Positions 36,879 through 50,404 are shown, counted from the first letter of the stretch. The stretch: 64,000 bases of DNA from Eumeta japonica (GCA_005406025.1 BGZK01001317.1:1-64000); one strand, 5' to 3'. Notes: generated by a model not told the origin, from the sequence alone. Numbers and translations: made by a program.

Positions 36879-37838
36879 ACCTATGACATTACAATAACAT
36901 GGTATAATTAGACTGATCTGATGATAGAGCCAGAAGGTAGGCACAGAAATTCCATAACGGAATAACATATCCTAGTCGTATTTGAGCTTGTTAGAGTTGC
37001 CTTGAGATGTACTCTCACCATACGTGATTTTCAGGGTCTGATGATGGAGCCGGAAGGTAAGCTCTAGCACTCCATAATAGAACAACGTACCCTAGCGTTA
37101 TTTGGGCTTAATGCAATATTTTTAAGTGCACTTTGACCATAATTGGCTTTCAGGGTCTGATGATGGAGCCAGAAGGGAACTCCATAATGAATCAACGTGT
37201 CTTAGCCGTGTTTTGTCTTGTAGAAATCGTCTTGAGATGTGCTTTGACCATGAACGAGTTTCAGGGTCTGATGATGCAGTCGAAAGGTACTAGGTACTAG
37301 AAGGTAGCTAGTACTCCATAATTAAACAACGCAGCCTAGCCGTGTTTGGACTTGTTGATATTGTCATGGAATAAAGTTTGACCATGATTGGATTTCAGGG
37401 TCTGATAACGGAGCTGGAAGTTTAGAAGCTCCATCATCAAACCCTGAAAGTCAATCGTGGTCAAAATACATTTCAGAGAAATTCCAACAAGCCCAAATAC
37501 GGTTGGACATATTGTTCCGTTATGATATGTTAATTCCGGTGCCAACCGTCGGGCTCCATCATAAGATCTTGAAAGCCAATTATGGCCAAAGTGCACTTAA
37601 AAATTTTTATTGAGAACACATACGACTAGGTTACGTTATTCTATTATGGAGTGCTAGTGCTTACCTTCCGGCTCCATCATCAAACCCTGAAAGTCACTCA
37701 AGGTGAGAATACATCTCAAGACAACTCTAACAAGCTCAAACACAACTAGGATATGTTATACCGTTAAAGAGTTCCTGTGCCCTCCTTCTGGCTCCATCAA
37801 CAGTTCACTTCAATTATACCATTGTAGAGTCATTAGTC
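36879..37838. mobile_element. Foldback-like array: five direct units then four inverted units of about 120 bp
   Basis: TCTGATGATGGAGCC-like motifs start at 36917, 37037, 37156, 37267 and 37401 on the plus strand. The reverse complement (GCTCCATCATCA-like) starts at 37428, 37553, 37671 and 37791. Spacing is 111-134 bp. The centre lies near 37420. Outer ends also pair (TGGTATAATT at 36900 with AATTATACCA at 37812), so the whole block is one long interrupted palindrome built from tandem units, the architecture of foldback transposons. No ORF. Confidence 0.75.
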
Positions 37839-38690
37839 GTCGATAATTTTAATTTAATCTAATGCTTTAAAGTCGTTCAAAATTACGTTTAAGAATAACA
37901 TTTTTTTTTTATACCCAAAAATCTCGACTCGCAAATCGATTTTTGAATCGCAATCGATTTCAACTTTTACGTAATAAGGCTCCCGACCGGTGCGATAGCA
38001 CACTCGCACAAAATGCAATTGCGAAGTAACAGCTTCCGTTGTTTCATTTTGTCCAGTGAGTGAGCGCTCTGGTGGCACACTCTCCCTTCCATTATTCCAC
38101 TCCCTTCTGCTTCATACACTTTTTCCTCAATCAGACATTCTATCTCTACCCAAAAGGTTGGGCATGCACTGCTGACTCTTTTGGCATTGAATGTCCATGG
38201 GTGGCGATAACCACCTATTGTCTAATGGCTCGAATGCTTGTTTGCGTTTCGAAAATGCTATAAAAAAGAAGCAGTTTTCAATACAAAAAGTGAACCTGAC
38301 TAACAAAAATCAGTTCATATGTAAAAATTAACGTTTTTAGTCATGGTAAATTAATGATGTACTGAAAATTGTCTCAATATCTGGATAACAAAAATCCATC
38401 AGATATTCAATTTTCAATAAGAAAATAAATAATTTCGAAAAATAAATATTTTAATACGTTTAAAAGTGTCCTTTAGAAATCCTCTAAAAACACCCCTTTT
38501 TTATATACATTTTTTGACATCGCAATCATTCACCTAGATCTAGAGCTCACGACACCAGAGCTAAATCGCATTATCGTTGAAAATGGGGCCCCTACTGAAC
38601 CAATCGAGAAAAAAATTCCATGTGGAAAATATTTTTAACATAATAATAATATTATTATTATTAGCATAGTATTCGGAAGTAACTACGGTG
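37839..38690. other. AT-rich DNA, nothing recognised
   Basis: Weak similarity of 37845-37950 to the reverse complement of 36770-36860 suggests that the foldback arms may once have been longer. No gene. Confidence 0.35.
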
Positions 38691-39560
38691 ACTACCGCAA
38701 GCCTCTCAGACAGCGAGCTAAGAGCGAGCGCGGCGCCACACGTTACGGACGCGTGTCAAATGAGGGGGGCCAATTTCTATGACAACTTTTGATTAGTCTT
38801 AAAATCAAAATTATGCACATACCAAATTTCTCTTACTGTATCACGGTAGGTGTTGTTACATTTTAGATGAAAGACAACACGTCGGTACCGAAGAGGCGGT
38901 CCTTAAATAACGGCCATTACCTATTTCGTCCATTAACGACGTATTCTTCCGTCAACCATGTTCTCTATGACTTTTCCATGGATATGCATCACGTGATGTC
39001 TGTAAAATACTCCACTCTCTTGCCTTTCGTCACGGCTCTTTTGACATCGATTCTTACCTTTGCCTCGTCAGAACTCTAATGTACCTAGCTCCTGCGTCCT
39101 ACTGCGCGGACGCACGGTAGCGCCCTGCGATGCCTCGCAGACGTGACGTGTGCGGCACAGCGGCGCGGGGCGGGGGGCCGCGCCGCGGCTGTCGGCCACC
39201 ACACAATGGACCGCGCTCGAATACATTCCAGGAAAACGGCCGTAAATAGGTACTTATGGTTATACATTAATTGGCGCAAACACGCTCGTTAGAGCCGGTC
39301 GATGGTAGGTAACGTCCAAACGTTCTGTTTGTGCAGAGCGCGCGGCGGCCTCGGCCGGCCGTCACCGCACGTTACTCGATCGCCCGATCGTCCGTTTCTA
39401 TCCTACGCGGTAAACATAACTTTGTGGTTACGCCTAACTCCCGTCGATTTAGAATATTCGGCAGACGCGTGCGCCCCACCAATCCATCGGCACCGAGCTG
39501 AGGATCACGAATCTAGACGATATAACATTCACCTGTTGCGACCGGCCGGTGACGGTGACT
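38690..39560. promoter_or_regulatory. GC-rich islands (38690-38760, 39090-39210, 39320-39560)
   Basis: Three CpG-rich patches separated by AT-rich DNA; overlapping open frames on both strands without motifs. Confidence 0.3.
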
Positions 39561-39949
39561 AAACTGTTTAAAAAAATGTTGTTTCGCAGATTAAACAAAA
39601 TATAATAAATTAGTACTTGGTCGACCGAACTTTGCTCGGTGACTTTCGAGTTCACCGTAGAGAGTTGCTTATGCGCATTTCCAAAAATAGATAAGTAATA
39701 CATCTGATGTCTTGGAACGTTTCTGAGAAATCAGTTGCTCGTTTAATAATATTAGAAAATTTTGATTAAATCGACATGCATTTTACAACTTTTAATATAA
39801 ACCAACATAATATATTTTACAACATTTTATTTAACTTCACCTGCCCCGCTATTTGTCTGTAATCAAACCTTGGAAGTTGAATTTGACCCATTTACTAGCG
39901 TTTGATTGAAATGAAATTTTACAGATGTGTATACTATGTAAGTAAGATA

Positions 39950-41139
39950 CGAGGGCTGCTATTTATGTGTCCGGAATATCAAAAAGCAACAAACATCTAT
40001 CATATAAAATGTTTAATTGCTTTTCAAAATATTCGCCATGACGATGCACTTTTGCATACGTTGAAACCAATTTTTATAACACTTTTTCTATTCTAATTGA
40101 CGTATCTTCAAAACGTGCATTTTGAACGCATCAACGGCCTTTTCACGTCTCGAAAAACGTTGACTACGTAACTTATTCTTCACTCTTGGAAAAAAATAGA
40201 AATCGTTGCGAGCCATATCGGTGCTGTATGGCGGATGACCTGACAATTCGATCTTTTGACCTTCCAAAAACCGAGTTCTTTAGGCCGACGTGTGGCAGTT
40301 ACCATTGTTATGATGAAGAATGGTTCTGCATTGTAAATTGGTCTTTCTTATTTATTAAAAAGACTTCTGGCAAACAAGTGGTTTGTACCACTCCGAATTA
40401 ACCATTTTACGATTCTCCAGTGGCACTGTAACCACATGTCCGTTTGTACCGAGAAAACAGGCAACTATTTCCTTCAAAGTATTTTTGGGTTCGGCTCAAC
40501 TTGGAACACCCACACCGTTGACTGTTGTTCAGTTTTGGGCTCATACGCATACATCCAAGATTCGTCACCCGTGTAGATACATATTATACACAGCTTTTGA
40601 CGCATTATGATTTTATTTTTTTATCATTTTCTTCATCAATCGTCACGAGCCTGTTTTTGATTAATGCTTAAGTTGTACAGAATCCAACGCGAACAAATTT
40701 TTTTACAGCCAAATTTTTATGTATATCTTATGTATGTTCGTCATACTTATGTTCAAGGACGACGGAAAAAAGGCCTTTAAATTTGTCCGTGAGTACAGAC
40801 CGTCCACAATTAAACTCACTAAACTAGTTTAATCGTGATACACACTGGTTTTTGATGGTACTTCATCCCTTTCAGTAGAAGTTAGTTGATCGATGCACTG
40901 TTTTCGAGTTAGGTCACGCCGAGAATCGTAATAAATCATCGTACGAAATTTTTCACGTTAAATCCATGATGATAAAGACACGCAATTTACAAAATGTCGC
41001 CACAATGGTAAGAAAATTGGCAGTTACATGAAACAAACTGTATTCCACAACCAAGGGGTTTTATTTTTAAATGTTGTAATTATATTTTAAATATTGTTCT
41101 GTTTGTGGCCAGTTCCGGATACATAAGTAACAACCCCCG
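39950..41139 (-). mobile_element. mariner element B1, defective, minus strand
   Basis: Terminal inverted repeats of about 28 bp (CGAGGGCTGCTATTTATGTG at the left, complement of CATAAGTAACAACCCCCG at the right) with TA on both sides (39948-39949, 41140-41141). Minus frames hold transposase pieces, including QCIDQLTST near 40885 and an HHNNG segment near 40310 where the family has HHDNA. The frames are shattered. Same subfamily as the copy at 54841. Confidence 0.85.
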
Positions 41140-41389
41140 TAACCCGTGGGCGCGGCACTTCACCGGCGAGCCGGCCTATTGTTGTGCTGCAGCCAAGTTG
41201 GCCGCAGTACGACTAACACAAAAAATATATAAATTTGAAACCCACAAAAGGCTCGGATACGGCTATAAAAGTGTTATTATCAAAGATGCTGCACAGAAGC
41301 GATTTCCGAATTAGAGCGAGTAGGTTTAAAAAAGTAGGGTGCAACTAATAAAGAATCCTGTTAACAACTAACAAGGCAGTTGCGGTTAC

Positions 41390-41720
41390 TTCGGTGCGCG
41401 CCACCGTCACTACTGGAGCTGTCGTGAGTCAAGAGAAAGAATGCGCTACGGCTACGAACCGATAATTGTAGGTTTGGACTGCTCGAACGAAGGCATAAGC
41501 TATAGAATTGAATCCAGATGATGACGACTCCTGCGCATGGACGTACTTGCACAAGTCAACATCACAGCTCATGGAGGCGCACGTGGTAGGCGACCGCGTT
41601 TGTTTACGAGCGCGTGCGCACGGCCACATGGCTTTGGCAAAGGTCTGACCTCGATCGTTTGTGCTGCGCGCCCCTCCCGGCCCCGCGCTGCCCGCACGGT
41701 GCTAACTGCGCATGCCCTGT
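41390..41720. promoter_or_regulatory. GC-rich island
   Basis: CG-rich around 41580-41700. Overlapping frames in both directions; no motif. Confidence 0.25.
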
Positions 41721-42149
41721 ACTGTGTGAACGCACTCCGCGTGACAGTTTTTCACTACCAGAACGTGCACACTAGCTATTTCCATTCGCTTCACTGGAAT
41801 TCTTATTATTAATGTTAACATTTGATTTGAAATAAAATTATACTCATAAATTATTAAATATTTATTTTTTGTCAATAAACGGTAGATACCGCACGTGATA
41901 TTTGGCAATTAGTTACTTTTCTTTTAGATATTTAAACTTAGTAGACTTACGTTCATGCTCAATGGAGCTAAATCGTAAAAAAAACTAACAGAGAACAATA
42001 CGAATAGAACATGACCTTTCCGTGTTTCGCCGAGGATCGCCGCGGACGCGGGGGACGCTTGCATCAATACATAACCTTATTCATATTTATTTCGCATCTG
42101 ACTGAACCTGCGGGATTCGCCCTTTGTATAATAATTATCTCTTTATTGA

Positions 42150-42640
42150 AACGAAGTTCCTTATCGCACGTTACACTCGGCGCTCGACTTATGAGAGCTA
42201 CAAAAAAAAAAAATGTAACCGTAAAGAAAAATCCTGACCACTGTTACTTTAGATAGCATTTTTATAAAATTGTTTTACCATGTCCATACCTTGCTAAATA
42301 ATTTTTATTATAGTGTTTTATTACCATTCCTTCATTCTTATTGTTGAATTTTTCATTTCAATATTTTTAAATGTTGTTAATTTATTTCATTGTGCTTATA
42401 CATAATTTATAATTCCCTTTCTTTTTCCTAAAATATTAAATGAAACTCTTGGATTGTTTCAGTTCTGGAGAGTATTCAATTTTAAATTTTCAACAAATAA
42501 ATATTTATACAAATATGTGAAAGTAACATCTACTATTTGTTTCATGATTACATAATTATGCAAATTGACGAATTTAGCAGTCTTTAATAAATAAAATAAA
42601 TGGCGCTGTTTAGTGTTTTTTTTAGAATTTTAATAATTCA
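42150..42640. repeat. Dispersed repeat, copy 2 of a pair
   Basis: AACGAAGTTCCTTATCGC with CGTTACA at the left; then GTGAAAGTAACATCT, ATGATTACATAATTATGC and AAATGGCGCTGTTTAGTG, in the same order as 14890-15160. Confidence 0.5.
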
Positions 42641-43138
42641 TAAAAAAAATATTTTACAACTTATTAATAATTATTCCATTTATTCAGTTATATTATATTA
42701 ATTGTTATTTATTTTATTACTTTCACATGTATGACTTCACAATTCGTCGTATATACCATTTATATGTAAATACAATATATATGTACATAATACCCACCCC
42801 TGGTGAATGAATTTCCTTCCCATGGCAAAAAATATCATATTAACAGACGTCCAGGTTTCGACTTCTCAAGCCTGACACTGCAGGACTACTGCAATTCAAA
42901 ACAGTGAAGGTTAAAGATCTCCTGATATTGTGCTTATTAAAATTAATCAGTGTCATTATGGCTAACAATTCCGCCGCTTACGTTCTAATCGCTGATTCTG
43001 ATGCGTCGTAGGCTCGGTAAGTCACAGGTGCCGTCACGGGCTAAACGACTGCTTCGCGTTCAAGGCACCAGTACTTATTTTGTGTTTAAGGTCAGCGCTC
43101 CTAAACCATGACAGCACCTGTATCGGCGGCACGAATCT

Positions 43139-43196
43139 CTTTCTTCTTTTTCTCTCTTTCTTTCTTTCTTCTTCGATCTCTCTCTCACTCTCTTAT
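43139..43196. repeat. Pyrimidine-rich microsatellite
   Basis: Mixed CTTT/TTTC and CT units on the plus strand. Confidence 0.7.
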
Positions 43197-44389
43197 TCCG
43201 CACACACTGAATTCGGTTTATGCTTGCTTAGCTGATACGTGCACGTTCTCATGACTTGACATTTTCTTACTAGTATGTATATGAAACAAGGATTGAATAA
43301 TTATCAAGAATGGGGCAATGAAAAATCATTGAGAATGTGAAATGTTTTCCCACGAGAAGATAAATTAGAAGGAGAGAACAGAAATAATGCATCTGAAAAT
43401 AGTACTAACTCTTTGTACGTACGTACTTTTATATTATATTTGGAAAATTATTGGAATATTTTTGCACAACATCTTCGTATGTATTTGCATATCCGCCTAG
43501 AGAGGAAGACAAGACGTATTTCTACACTTTTTATTGTAAAAATTGGCCTCAATAACTATTAATATAGGGCATAATTCATATTTCACGGAAAAATACATAA
43601 CAGCTTCGTTTCTGTCTGGCGTCCGCAGAGGCTAACCATTTTCTTAACTGTATGGTGGTCAAATTTGGGTTGAATAACGAGATGATATCAACTTATATGC
43701 TTGCTCTGTTCATAATTTTAGTGATTATTTGTCCCGAAAAGACCGTGGGCGTACCGAATTTAAACGAAATTCAATTGCACAAACTTTTTTTTTCGTATCA
43801 CAATAATAAAGTTTCATAGCTTAATTTTAGATTTTTCACAGATTATTTGTTTCATGCTTTGAAATTGCAAAGTAGTGAATAGTCACTTTTACATTTAGAA
43901 TTCTATATCTTAAAAGAAAAAACGACACCTTTACAAGATCACTCTTAAATTATCTGTCTGTTTGTTACAGAGGTTTCTCTCAAAAACCATATAACATAGA
44001 AATTAAAATTTTGAAATAATGTTGATCTTGACGATGTGCCCATATCACAAATCAATTTTACAAATCAATCAATCAAATCATATTACAAATCAATGACTAA
44101 AATATTTTAATTTGAAGTGACGATTGGGTTTATAGAAAAAAAGTTTTTATTGATATGTCGAGTGAAATACAGTCAAATGTTTCACTTCTAAGGATTTTTC
44201 GAAATACATATTTTTAATAGTTTTTGGTCTTTAACAAGGTTTTTTGACAGTGTAACAATTGCTCATTAAAAAATTAAATAGAAAATTAGGACCATACGAA
44301 ATTGAAACCTCGAATTCGCACCACTGCCATGGCGGTGACCGACGTTGATATTCACACTGTTCTACGACCCTGGTGGCGTAGACGTGCTC

Positions 44390-45290
44390 AGTCCCTCGGA
44401 GAACTCGTTAACAAAACCCCGCGCGGCGCGCCGGCGCACGCCGTCCCCGCATGGTGCGCCGACACACGCTGTGTTTGCTGACATTTCAGTCCAGTTCGGG
44501 ACGATTCTTTTCCTTTGTAGATATCAACAGTAAATTCGGATACATAAATAAAAAAAAAAACTAATTCGGTGTTTCGATCGCTACTGGAACCCTCATTATA
44601 TGGCTGCATTCGCTCTCGGCTGGTTTTTATCTGTAATTATTATGATGTGTAGATGAAAATACGATAACGGCCGAATATGATTCGGACGCCGCGCCCGGCG
44701 CGCGCCGGTGCGCGGATATGGCTTATATGAAAACTTCACTCGTATCGCGGACGTCTAAGAAATACGCTTTTAGCTTCCGACTTTGATGGAGTTGTGTAAG
44801 TTTTATGCGCTCCGTTAATCTGTGTGTACGTCACAGTATCCGAACGTCCTCGCAGAACCGGGGCCGCGAGCGAGCGCGCTCCACGGGCGCCGGCCGGGGT
44901 CCGTTCTCGGAACGAGCGTTGTCGCCGTGACGCATACAATAATATTGTTTCGATCGACGCGCGCGCCGGTACGGGCGCGGGGAGGGGCGTCCCGGGGGCC
45001 GCGTCCGGCCGCGAGCCGACGTTCTAGGAAACGAGATCCGAGCCGAAGTTCATGTGGCCATGCCCGCGCCGCTAGCTGCATTACCGGCGCTAATCGATTG
45101 TGCCTGTTCTTGCGATGCGCTTCCTACGGTGGATGCGGGCGCCGCCGCCCGCGTCGCCGGCGCCGCGCCGCGATAAGCAAATAGCTTCCGAACCGCCGCA
45201 GTCGTTAGCGCCGAGGGCCGCCGCTGACGTGGCCGGCCGCGGCCGCCGCCTTCCCTTTGTCGTCTTATCGCCCTCGATGCCATCTACCTA
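44390..45290. promoter_or_regulatory. Largest CpG-rich cluster in intron 2, with GATA cores
   Basis: GC-rich at 44410-44470, 44680-44720 and 44850-45270. GATAA cores at about 44660 (CGATAACGGCC), 45171 and, reversed, 45265. The GATAACGGCC string recurs in another island at 61509. Long frames here (for example 44822-45184) overlap each other on both strands and lack motifs. Confidence 0.35.
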
Positions 45291-46110
45291 AATACAGTCG
45301 TATTTTTGTAGTGTCACTACAAATTCTCATTTCTTTCAAGCAGCTAACTTTTACCTACAGCCTGACGTGCCTCGTCATGATTTTAGGTAGATACGTGCAT
45401 CAATAAAACACACATTATACTTTAATATGTAATAGCTTTTTCGAAAGTTGTGTTTTAAAGTAATAAAAAAAAAACACATGTGGCACTCGGGGACTGCCGC
45501 GGTAAAGCTATTGCATAGTATTTTTTATCAACTTATGCAATTATAATTATTTATTTATTTTATTTATGCAGTATTTTTTTTGAGGAGGTGCTCTAACGCC
45601 GAAACTCTAAGCAGGCATGAGTCACCAGATTGCGGGGTGAAGAGGGGGATTACGCATGCGCAGTAACGCCGATACAACCAATGCCACCTAAAGGCGAGTT
45701 GCTGAGCTAAAGAGACAAGCGTGATATTTCAAAAAAGTCATTAAAAGTTCTGCTATTCATCGATAGATGGCAAAAGTAAAAAGTATCACCGCTGTGCCGG
45801 TCGGAGTGGGGGGTGTTAGGTCGTTTTCGTTACGGAATTTCTGGATTCGGTTTCCACACTCAGGGCCCGCGATAGAAGCTATGCAATAGCTTAAAATCTT
45901 AAAGGGTGAATTTGCTAAACTTTAATGAAACATGTAAAATTGTTCACTGCAAGTTGATGTTGATTCCCCTGTAGCGTTATGGAGGGTACCAAAAAATAGA
46001 CGAAGAGTGATGGGAGCCTGTCCTGATCCGAAATTTCGTAACAACCAACGAAACCGATCTAAAATTTGTAAATGTACTAACATCATATCTATAATATATA
46101 ATTTTATTAT

Positions 46111-46116
<6 letters not shown>

Positions 46117-46187
<71 letters not shown>
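46117..46187. repeat. (TA)n microsatellite
   Basis: About 70 bases of TA repeats, about 45 bp left of mariner A2. Confidence 0.95.
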
Positions 46188-46191
<4 letters not shown>

Positions 46192-46230
46192 TCATATCAC
46201 AGTAATTTTAAAATATTATCGGTACCAATA

Positions 46231-47435
46231 TTACGTTGAGGAAAAGTTTTTTGGTATTTTATAAGTAATAATTTGCAGTAAAATCTCTTAGTCGCCTATC
46301 TAGGCGACATTTAAAGAAAGAAGATAAAACGTAAAAACGGTGTAGCACCATTTTTCTATTGTTTTTGTGTCCCCCAAAATGAGACAATCTTTAACGTAAA
46401 AATTTAAAATATTTTGAAATTTTATTACAAAAAAGGAAAAAATGGCGCACAAGCATCGAAAAATAAATTGTGACGTTTATGGATCTAATTCAGTATCGGT
46501 AAGAATAGTACAAAACTGGTTCAAGCGTTTTCAGAACGGTGATTTTAATGTCAAAAATGATTCCCGCTCTGGTCGACCTGCTAAGAATAAAGTCGATGTC
46601 ATTTTGGAAAAAGTGGAGCAAGATTGGCATATTAATTCTAAAGACATAGCTGATAAACTGACGATTGACCACAAAACAGTTTTTACCCATTTGAAAAAAG
46701 CTGAATATAAAAAAAATCTCTATACTTGGGTCCCCCACGAGCTCACTGAAAGAAATTTAATAAATCGTGTACTTATTTACGATTCTCTATTGAAACGTAA
46801 TTAAACTGATCCCTTTTTGAAAAGATTGATCACTGATGATGAAAAATGTATTACTTACGACATGAACGTGCGAAAAAGATCACCGTCAAAAGCCAAGCAA
46901 GCGAGCTCCACAGACTATAGTGAAACCCGGATTAACTACGGGTAATTGGAAGAGCATTACTCCTTATGAGCTTTTGCCGCCGGCCTTTTACCCATCAATT
47001 CGGATCTCTACCATCAACAGCCGATGAGACTCAAGCAGGAAGGGTGTAGTTTTTCACGATGGTAAGATCAGACCACACACATCCTTAGCCACTCAACAAA
47101 TATAGAGAGAGTTTGGTTGGGAAGTGTTAATTCATCCACTCTATAGCTCTGACTTTGCACCCTTCGATTTTCACCTGTTTCGGTCTCTTCAGATTTGTTT
47201 AGGTACATAGTGTTAGGTTAATATCAAAAGAGGACTGTCAAAACTTCTTGTTGCAGTTTTTTGATCAAAAGTCGTAAAATTTCTACAGCAATAGGATTAT
47301 TTCACTACCTACAAAATAGAAATAAATTGTTGAATAAAATAACATATATATTATAATTAACTGTGAAGAAAATATAATGAAAAAATTATCGTAAATTTGC
47401 ATATAAAATACGAAAAAAACTTTTCTCTGACTTAA
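46231..47435 (+). mobile_element. mariner element A2, best-preserved transposase reading
   Basis: Left repeat TTACGTTGAGGAAAAG and right repeat (complement of CTTTTCTCTGACTTAA) are imperfect copies over about 33 bp, with TA flanks at 46229-46230 and 47436-47437. The plus frame 46442-46804 keeps 120 codons of the N-terminal half: YGSNSVSVRIVQNWFKRFQ, then GRPAKNKVD, VEQDWHINSKDIADKL, HKTVFTHLKKA and WVPHELTERN. After a stop, the TDDEK segment and a PSKAKQAS region continue to about 46915. The C-terminal half is degraded. Relates to cecropia-like mariners from memory of the motifs. Confidence 0.85.
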
Positions 47436-48289
47436 TATACTATGCTCGATAATAGGTTCCTATCCCATTACAGCTGACACGCGTGTCCGGGGACCAGCGA
47501 TGAAATGGAATAATTTTTTTCAGAATGTTTTGATGTGAAACATTTAATGCGGCGGGTCAGCAAACTAATTCTGTAAAGTTAAAACGATATGATCGATATT
47601 GTTATGACGTTAAATTTACATCAGGATGAGTAGAATTGAGCTCCGTCACGCGGTTCCAGCTTCAGTAAATATCTCTTTCTTTTTGCTCATTTTAACTTAT
47701 AAACGATGCTAATTAATACGGTATACTTTATTTTTTTGTAGAATCAATACTTGGGTAGAAAAATTGATAAATACAGTCTATAGCTGTAAAATATTGAAAT
47801 AATGTAATATCTAGTACTCGTAGTAATATTAGTGTTAAATTGTTTGTAGTTTATTGCAATAACAAAAAAGAATTCATAAACGATGCAGGTGGAGGAAATA
47901 AGTGTTTATTGCTAGGTATATTGTAGTGTTTCCTTGGCTGACACCGACTCCAAAAATAACAATAATTGTAACTACATTATATTATCATGATAATTTGATT
48001 GACTTTTAAGTAGTCTAATGGTTTTTATTTCACTTTATTTAGGAGAACTCTAAAAAGTATTTTGATCATTGTTTGTAGGTATGTATTGAATGGAATTTAA
48101 AGTGACTAGGTACCTACCTACCTTCTTGCGTGGTAAACGCATAGATCGTAGCTACATATTGATGAGTAGAAAAAGTAAGTTTGTTATTAAGTCGTTGAAG
48201 AATACGCAATTATTTTTTTACTTTTTAGTGTATATTCATTTGTTTGGGAGTAGTTTTTTAATGCAGTTTTTTTTTTGTTAATATTTTCT

Positions 48290-49420
48290 TTTTTGACACC
48301 GGTTACATGATTGTCTTGCTTTCTAGCATAGGCTTCCCCTAAAGCTTGCCATAGCATGCAATTCTATGTCTTCTTTACCCATATAATACTTGCTGTTTTT
48401 ATAACGTCGTTCTCCCGTCTACGACGCTGTCTTCCTCTCTTTCTTTTGTTGTCTCTCAGACATCACTCTATGATTTCTTTAGCCCATTTGTCTTTTTTGA
48501 TTCTCATCACGTGACCTGCCCATTTCCATTTCAAGGTTTTGACGCAGTGTATCACATCTGTAATTTTAATACTTTTTCGTATCGTAGCTTTATTTTGTGT
48601 TTTAATTTTATGTTAAGTAGGCTTCGCTCTTTACTGTGTTAACAGGTCTTTAGTTTTCGCATATTATGTTCTGTCATGCTCCAAGTTTGGCAGCCATATG
48701 TCATAATGGGCAAATTACAGGAGTCCCATATGATTGTCTTATTTTTGAGTGGTACTTGAGGATTTTTCAAAATGCATTTTTTTAAAGACCGGTATCTTTT
48801 CCAGGCCAAGTTCATCCGGTTGTTATTATTTTTGGAGTTTGAAACTTCGGATATATCATTTGCCCGAGATACATATACTCCTAAACATGTTCTATTATGG
48901 TGCCATTGATATAATCGGGATTTTGGCAGCATTGGACTTTACTTTGGTTTTAACAATAATCTTCAACAAGCCGACTTTATCACTCTCAGCTAAAAGTTGT
49001 TCGAGCATTTCTTGCAGATTACTTGAATCCCGTGTAATAGTATCAAGTCGTCTGCAAATCTCAAGTGATTTAATAACTTTCCGTTGACGCTTAATCCGTG
49101 TGTCCCATTTGAGACGTGTTCCAGGTCTGCCGAGAAAAGTTTTGGCGACAGTGGATCTCCTTGTCTGACTCTGCGTTTAACAGAGAATTCTCCTGCAACT
49201 TTTTCTGAACATATTTTTATAAATATTTTAATTAGACGTACGTATTTTGTGTTCACTCCCTGTATTACCATCGCTTCCCAATTTTTATTGTCTTAGGGAG
49301 TCAAATGCTTTGTTATTAGTCCACAAAAGCCAAGTAATAAGTGATACCGTATTCATTGCAAGTACTTTTTTTATAGTGTGGATATGGTCTAACCTTAAAA
49401 AGTCACTCCTAATCCAGCTT
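48290..49420 (-). mobile_element. Non-LTR retrotransposon (RTE-like) reverse transcriptase remnant
   Basis: Minus frames read, in order, a degraded FxDYxKAFDS-like region (about 49320), YVRLIKIFIK, VRQGDPLSPKLF, LRFADDLILL (catalytic F-A-D-D, about 49055-49030), then after a shift MNLAWKRYRSLKKC, YGCQTWSMTEHNMRKLKTC and finally a WKWAGHVMR-like tail near 48525. This order is that of LINE reverse transcriptases widespread in insects; the RTE label is from memory. Multiple frameshifts and stops; no endonuclease domain. Confidence 0.8.
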
Positions 49421-49599
49421 GCTCCGTTGGTTGATCTTTATCAAATGGTTTTGTTAAACGCTAAAAGAATTTTAGATAATATTTTCAGAGAGTGACGAAA
49501 TCACCTCTACTAGCATTCACAAACCATCACCAATAGACGTATTACACGATTACTTGTCACAAGAGGAGGTTGGATCAGCACTTGTCGGTTGTTTTTATT

Positions 49600-49869
49600 A
49601 ATACTCCTTACCCCCTGATGAATGTGACTGTCAGCATTTTCCCGAGGATATGCCTAGTGGACATGAAACGTACGTAGAATTAACAATATAACGATTAACG
49701 GACTAATACAAATAAACAATTAACACTAGCTTAGGTGTTCGATACTTGTCAATCCTCTCAAATCAATATTCAATTCGTTTAATGGGTATTCGTAGTGGAA
49801 GAACAGATTCGAAGGTCAGCGGTGGGTCGCGTGCTGCATTTTAATACATGTTGCACGCAAGCGTCTAAT
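49600..49869 (+). mobile_element. Penelope-like element, 3'-terminal fragment in the opposite orientation
   Basis: Reverse complement of about 4894-5155 of the long copy, from the 3' UTR to the terminal CAAGCGTC. About 270 bp, severely 5'-truncated. It lies about 180 bp from the RTE-like remnant. Confidence 0.75.
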
Positions 49870-50404
49870 AACAGATAAAAATAAAAAAAAATCTAAAATA
49901 TTAGGCTGAGTTTACTCATACGGCTAAAGATATTCAGACACTTTTGTCCAAAATTCTTCGCTTTTCTTGATAAGTTACATTTGTGGATTTTAAATTTGTA
50001 ATAAAAGAAATTGTCTAGCGTGAAAGGGCTCATATTTAAAAGGGTTCTATTCTTCATGAGTCTAGTTATATTAACATATAAATCAAATGAATCAATAAAG
50101 CCGATCGAACTATATCGTGATTACATCCTTACAGATTACGTCCTTACAGACATATAACAAATGAATTGACGGCCCACGCAATATTTTTTCGATGAAATTT
50201 GTTGTTGTAATTATATGTTGTGTAAGACTTGGAACGATATAAAGTTTGAAGAATAAAGATTCCCCTTTATGATGGTCTACTCTTTGCACCAAATAAGCAC
50301 AAAATGTTATTGGTGAGAATGATTAATTTGAGTGGGCTTCATGTTTTGTGTTGAGCGACTCCAATGCACAGCCGCGTTATGGCGTGCAAATTCCTATTAA
50401 TGAA

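Noticed and set aside
44822..45184. 120-codon plus frame in a GC island
   Set aside because: Overlaps other open frames on both strands, no motif, no supported splice sites.
46007..46189. Frame ending in repeated Ile-Tyr
   Set aside because: Translation of a TA microsatellite.
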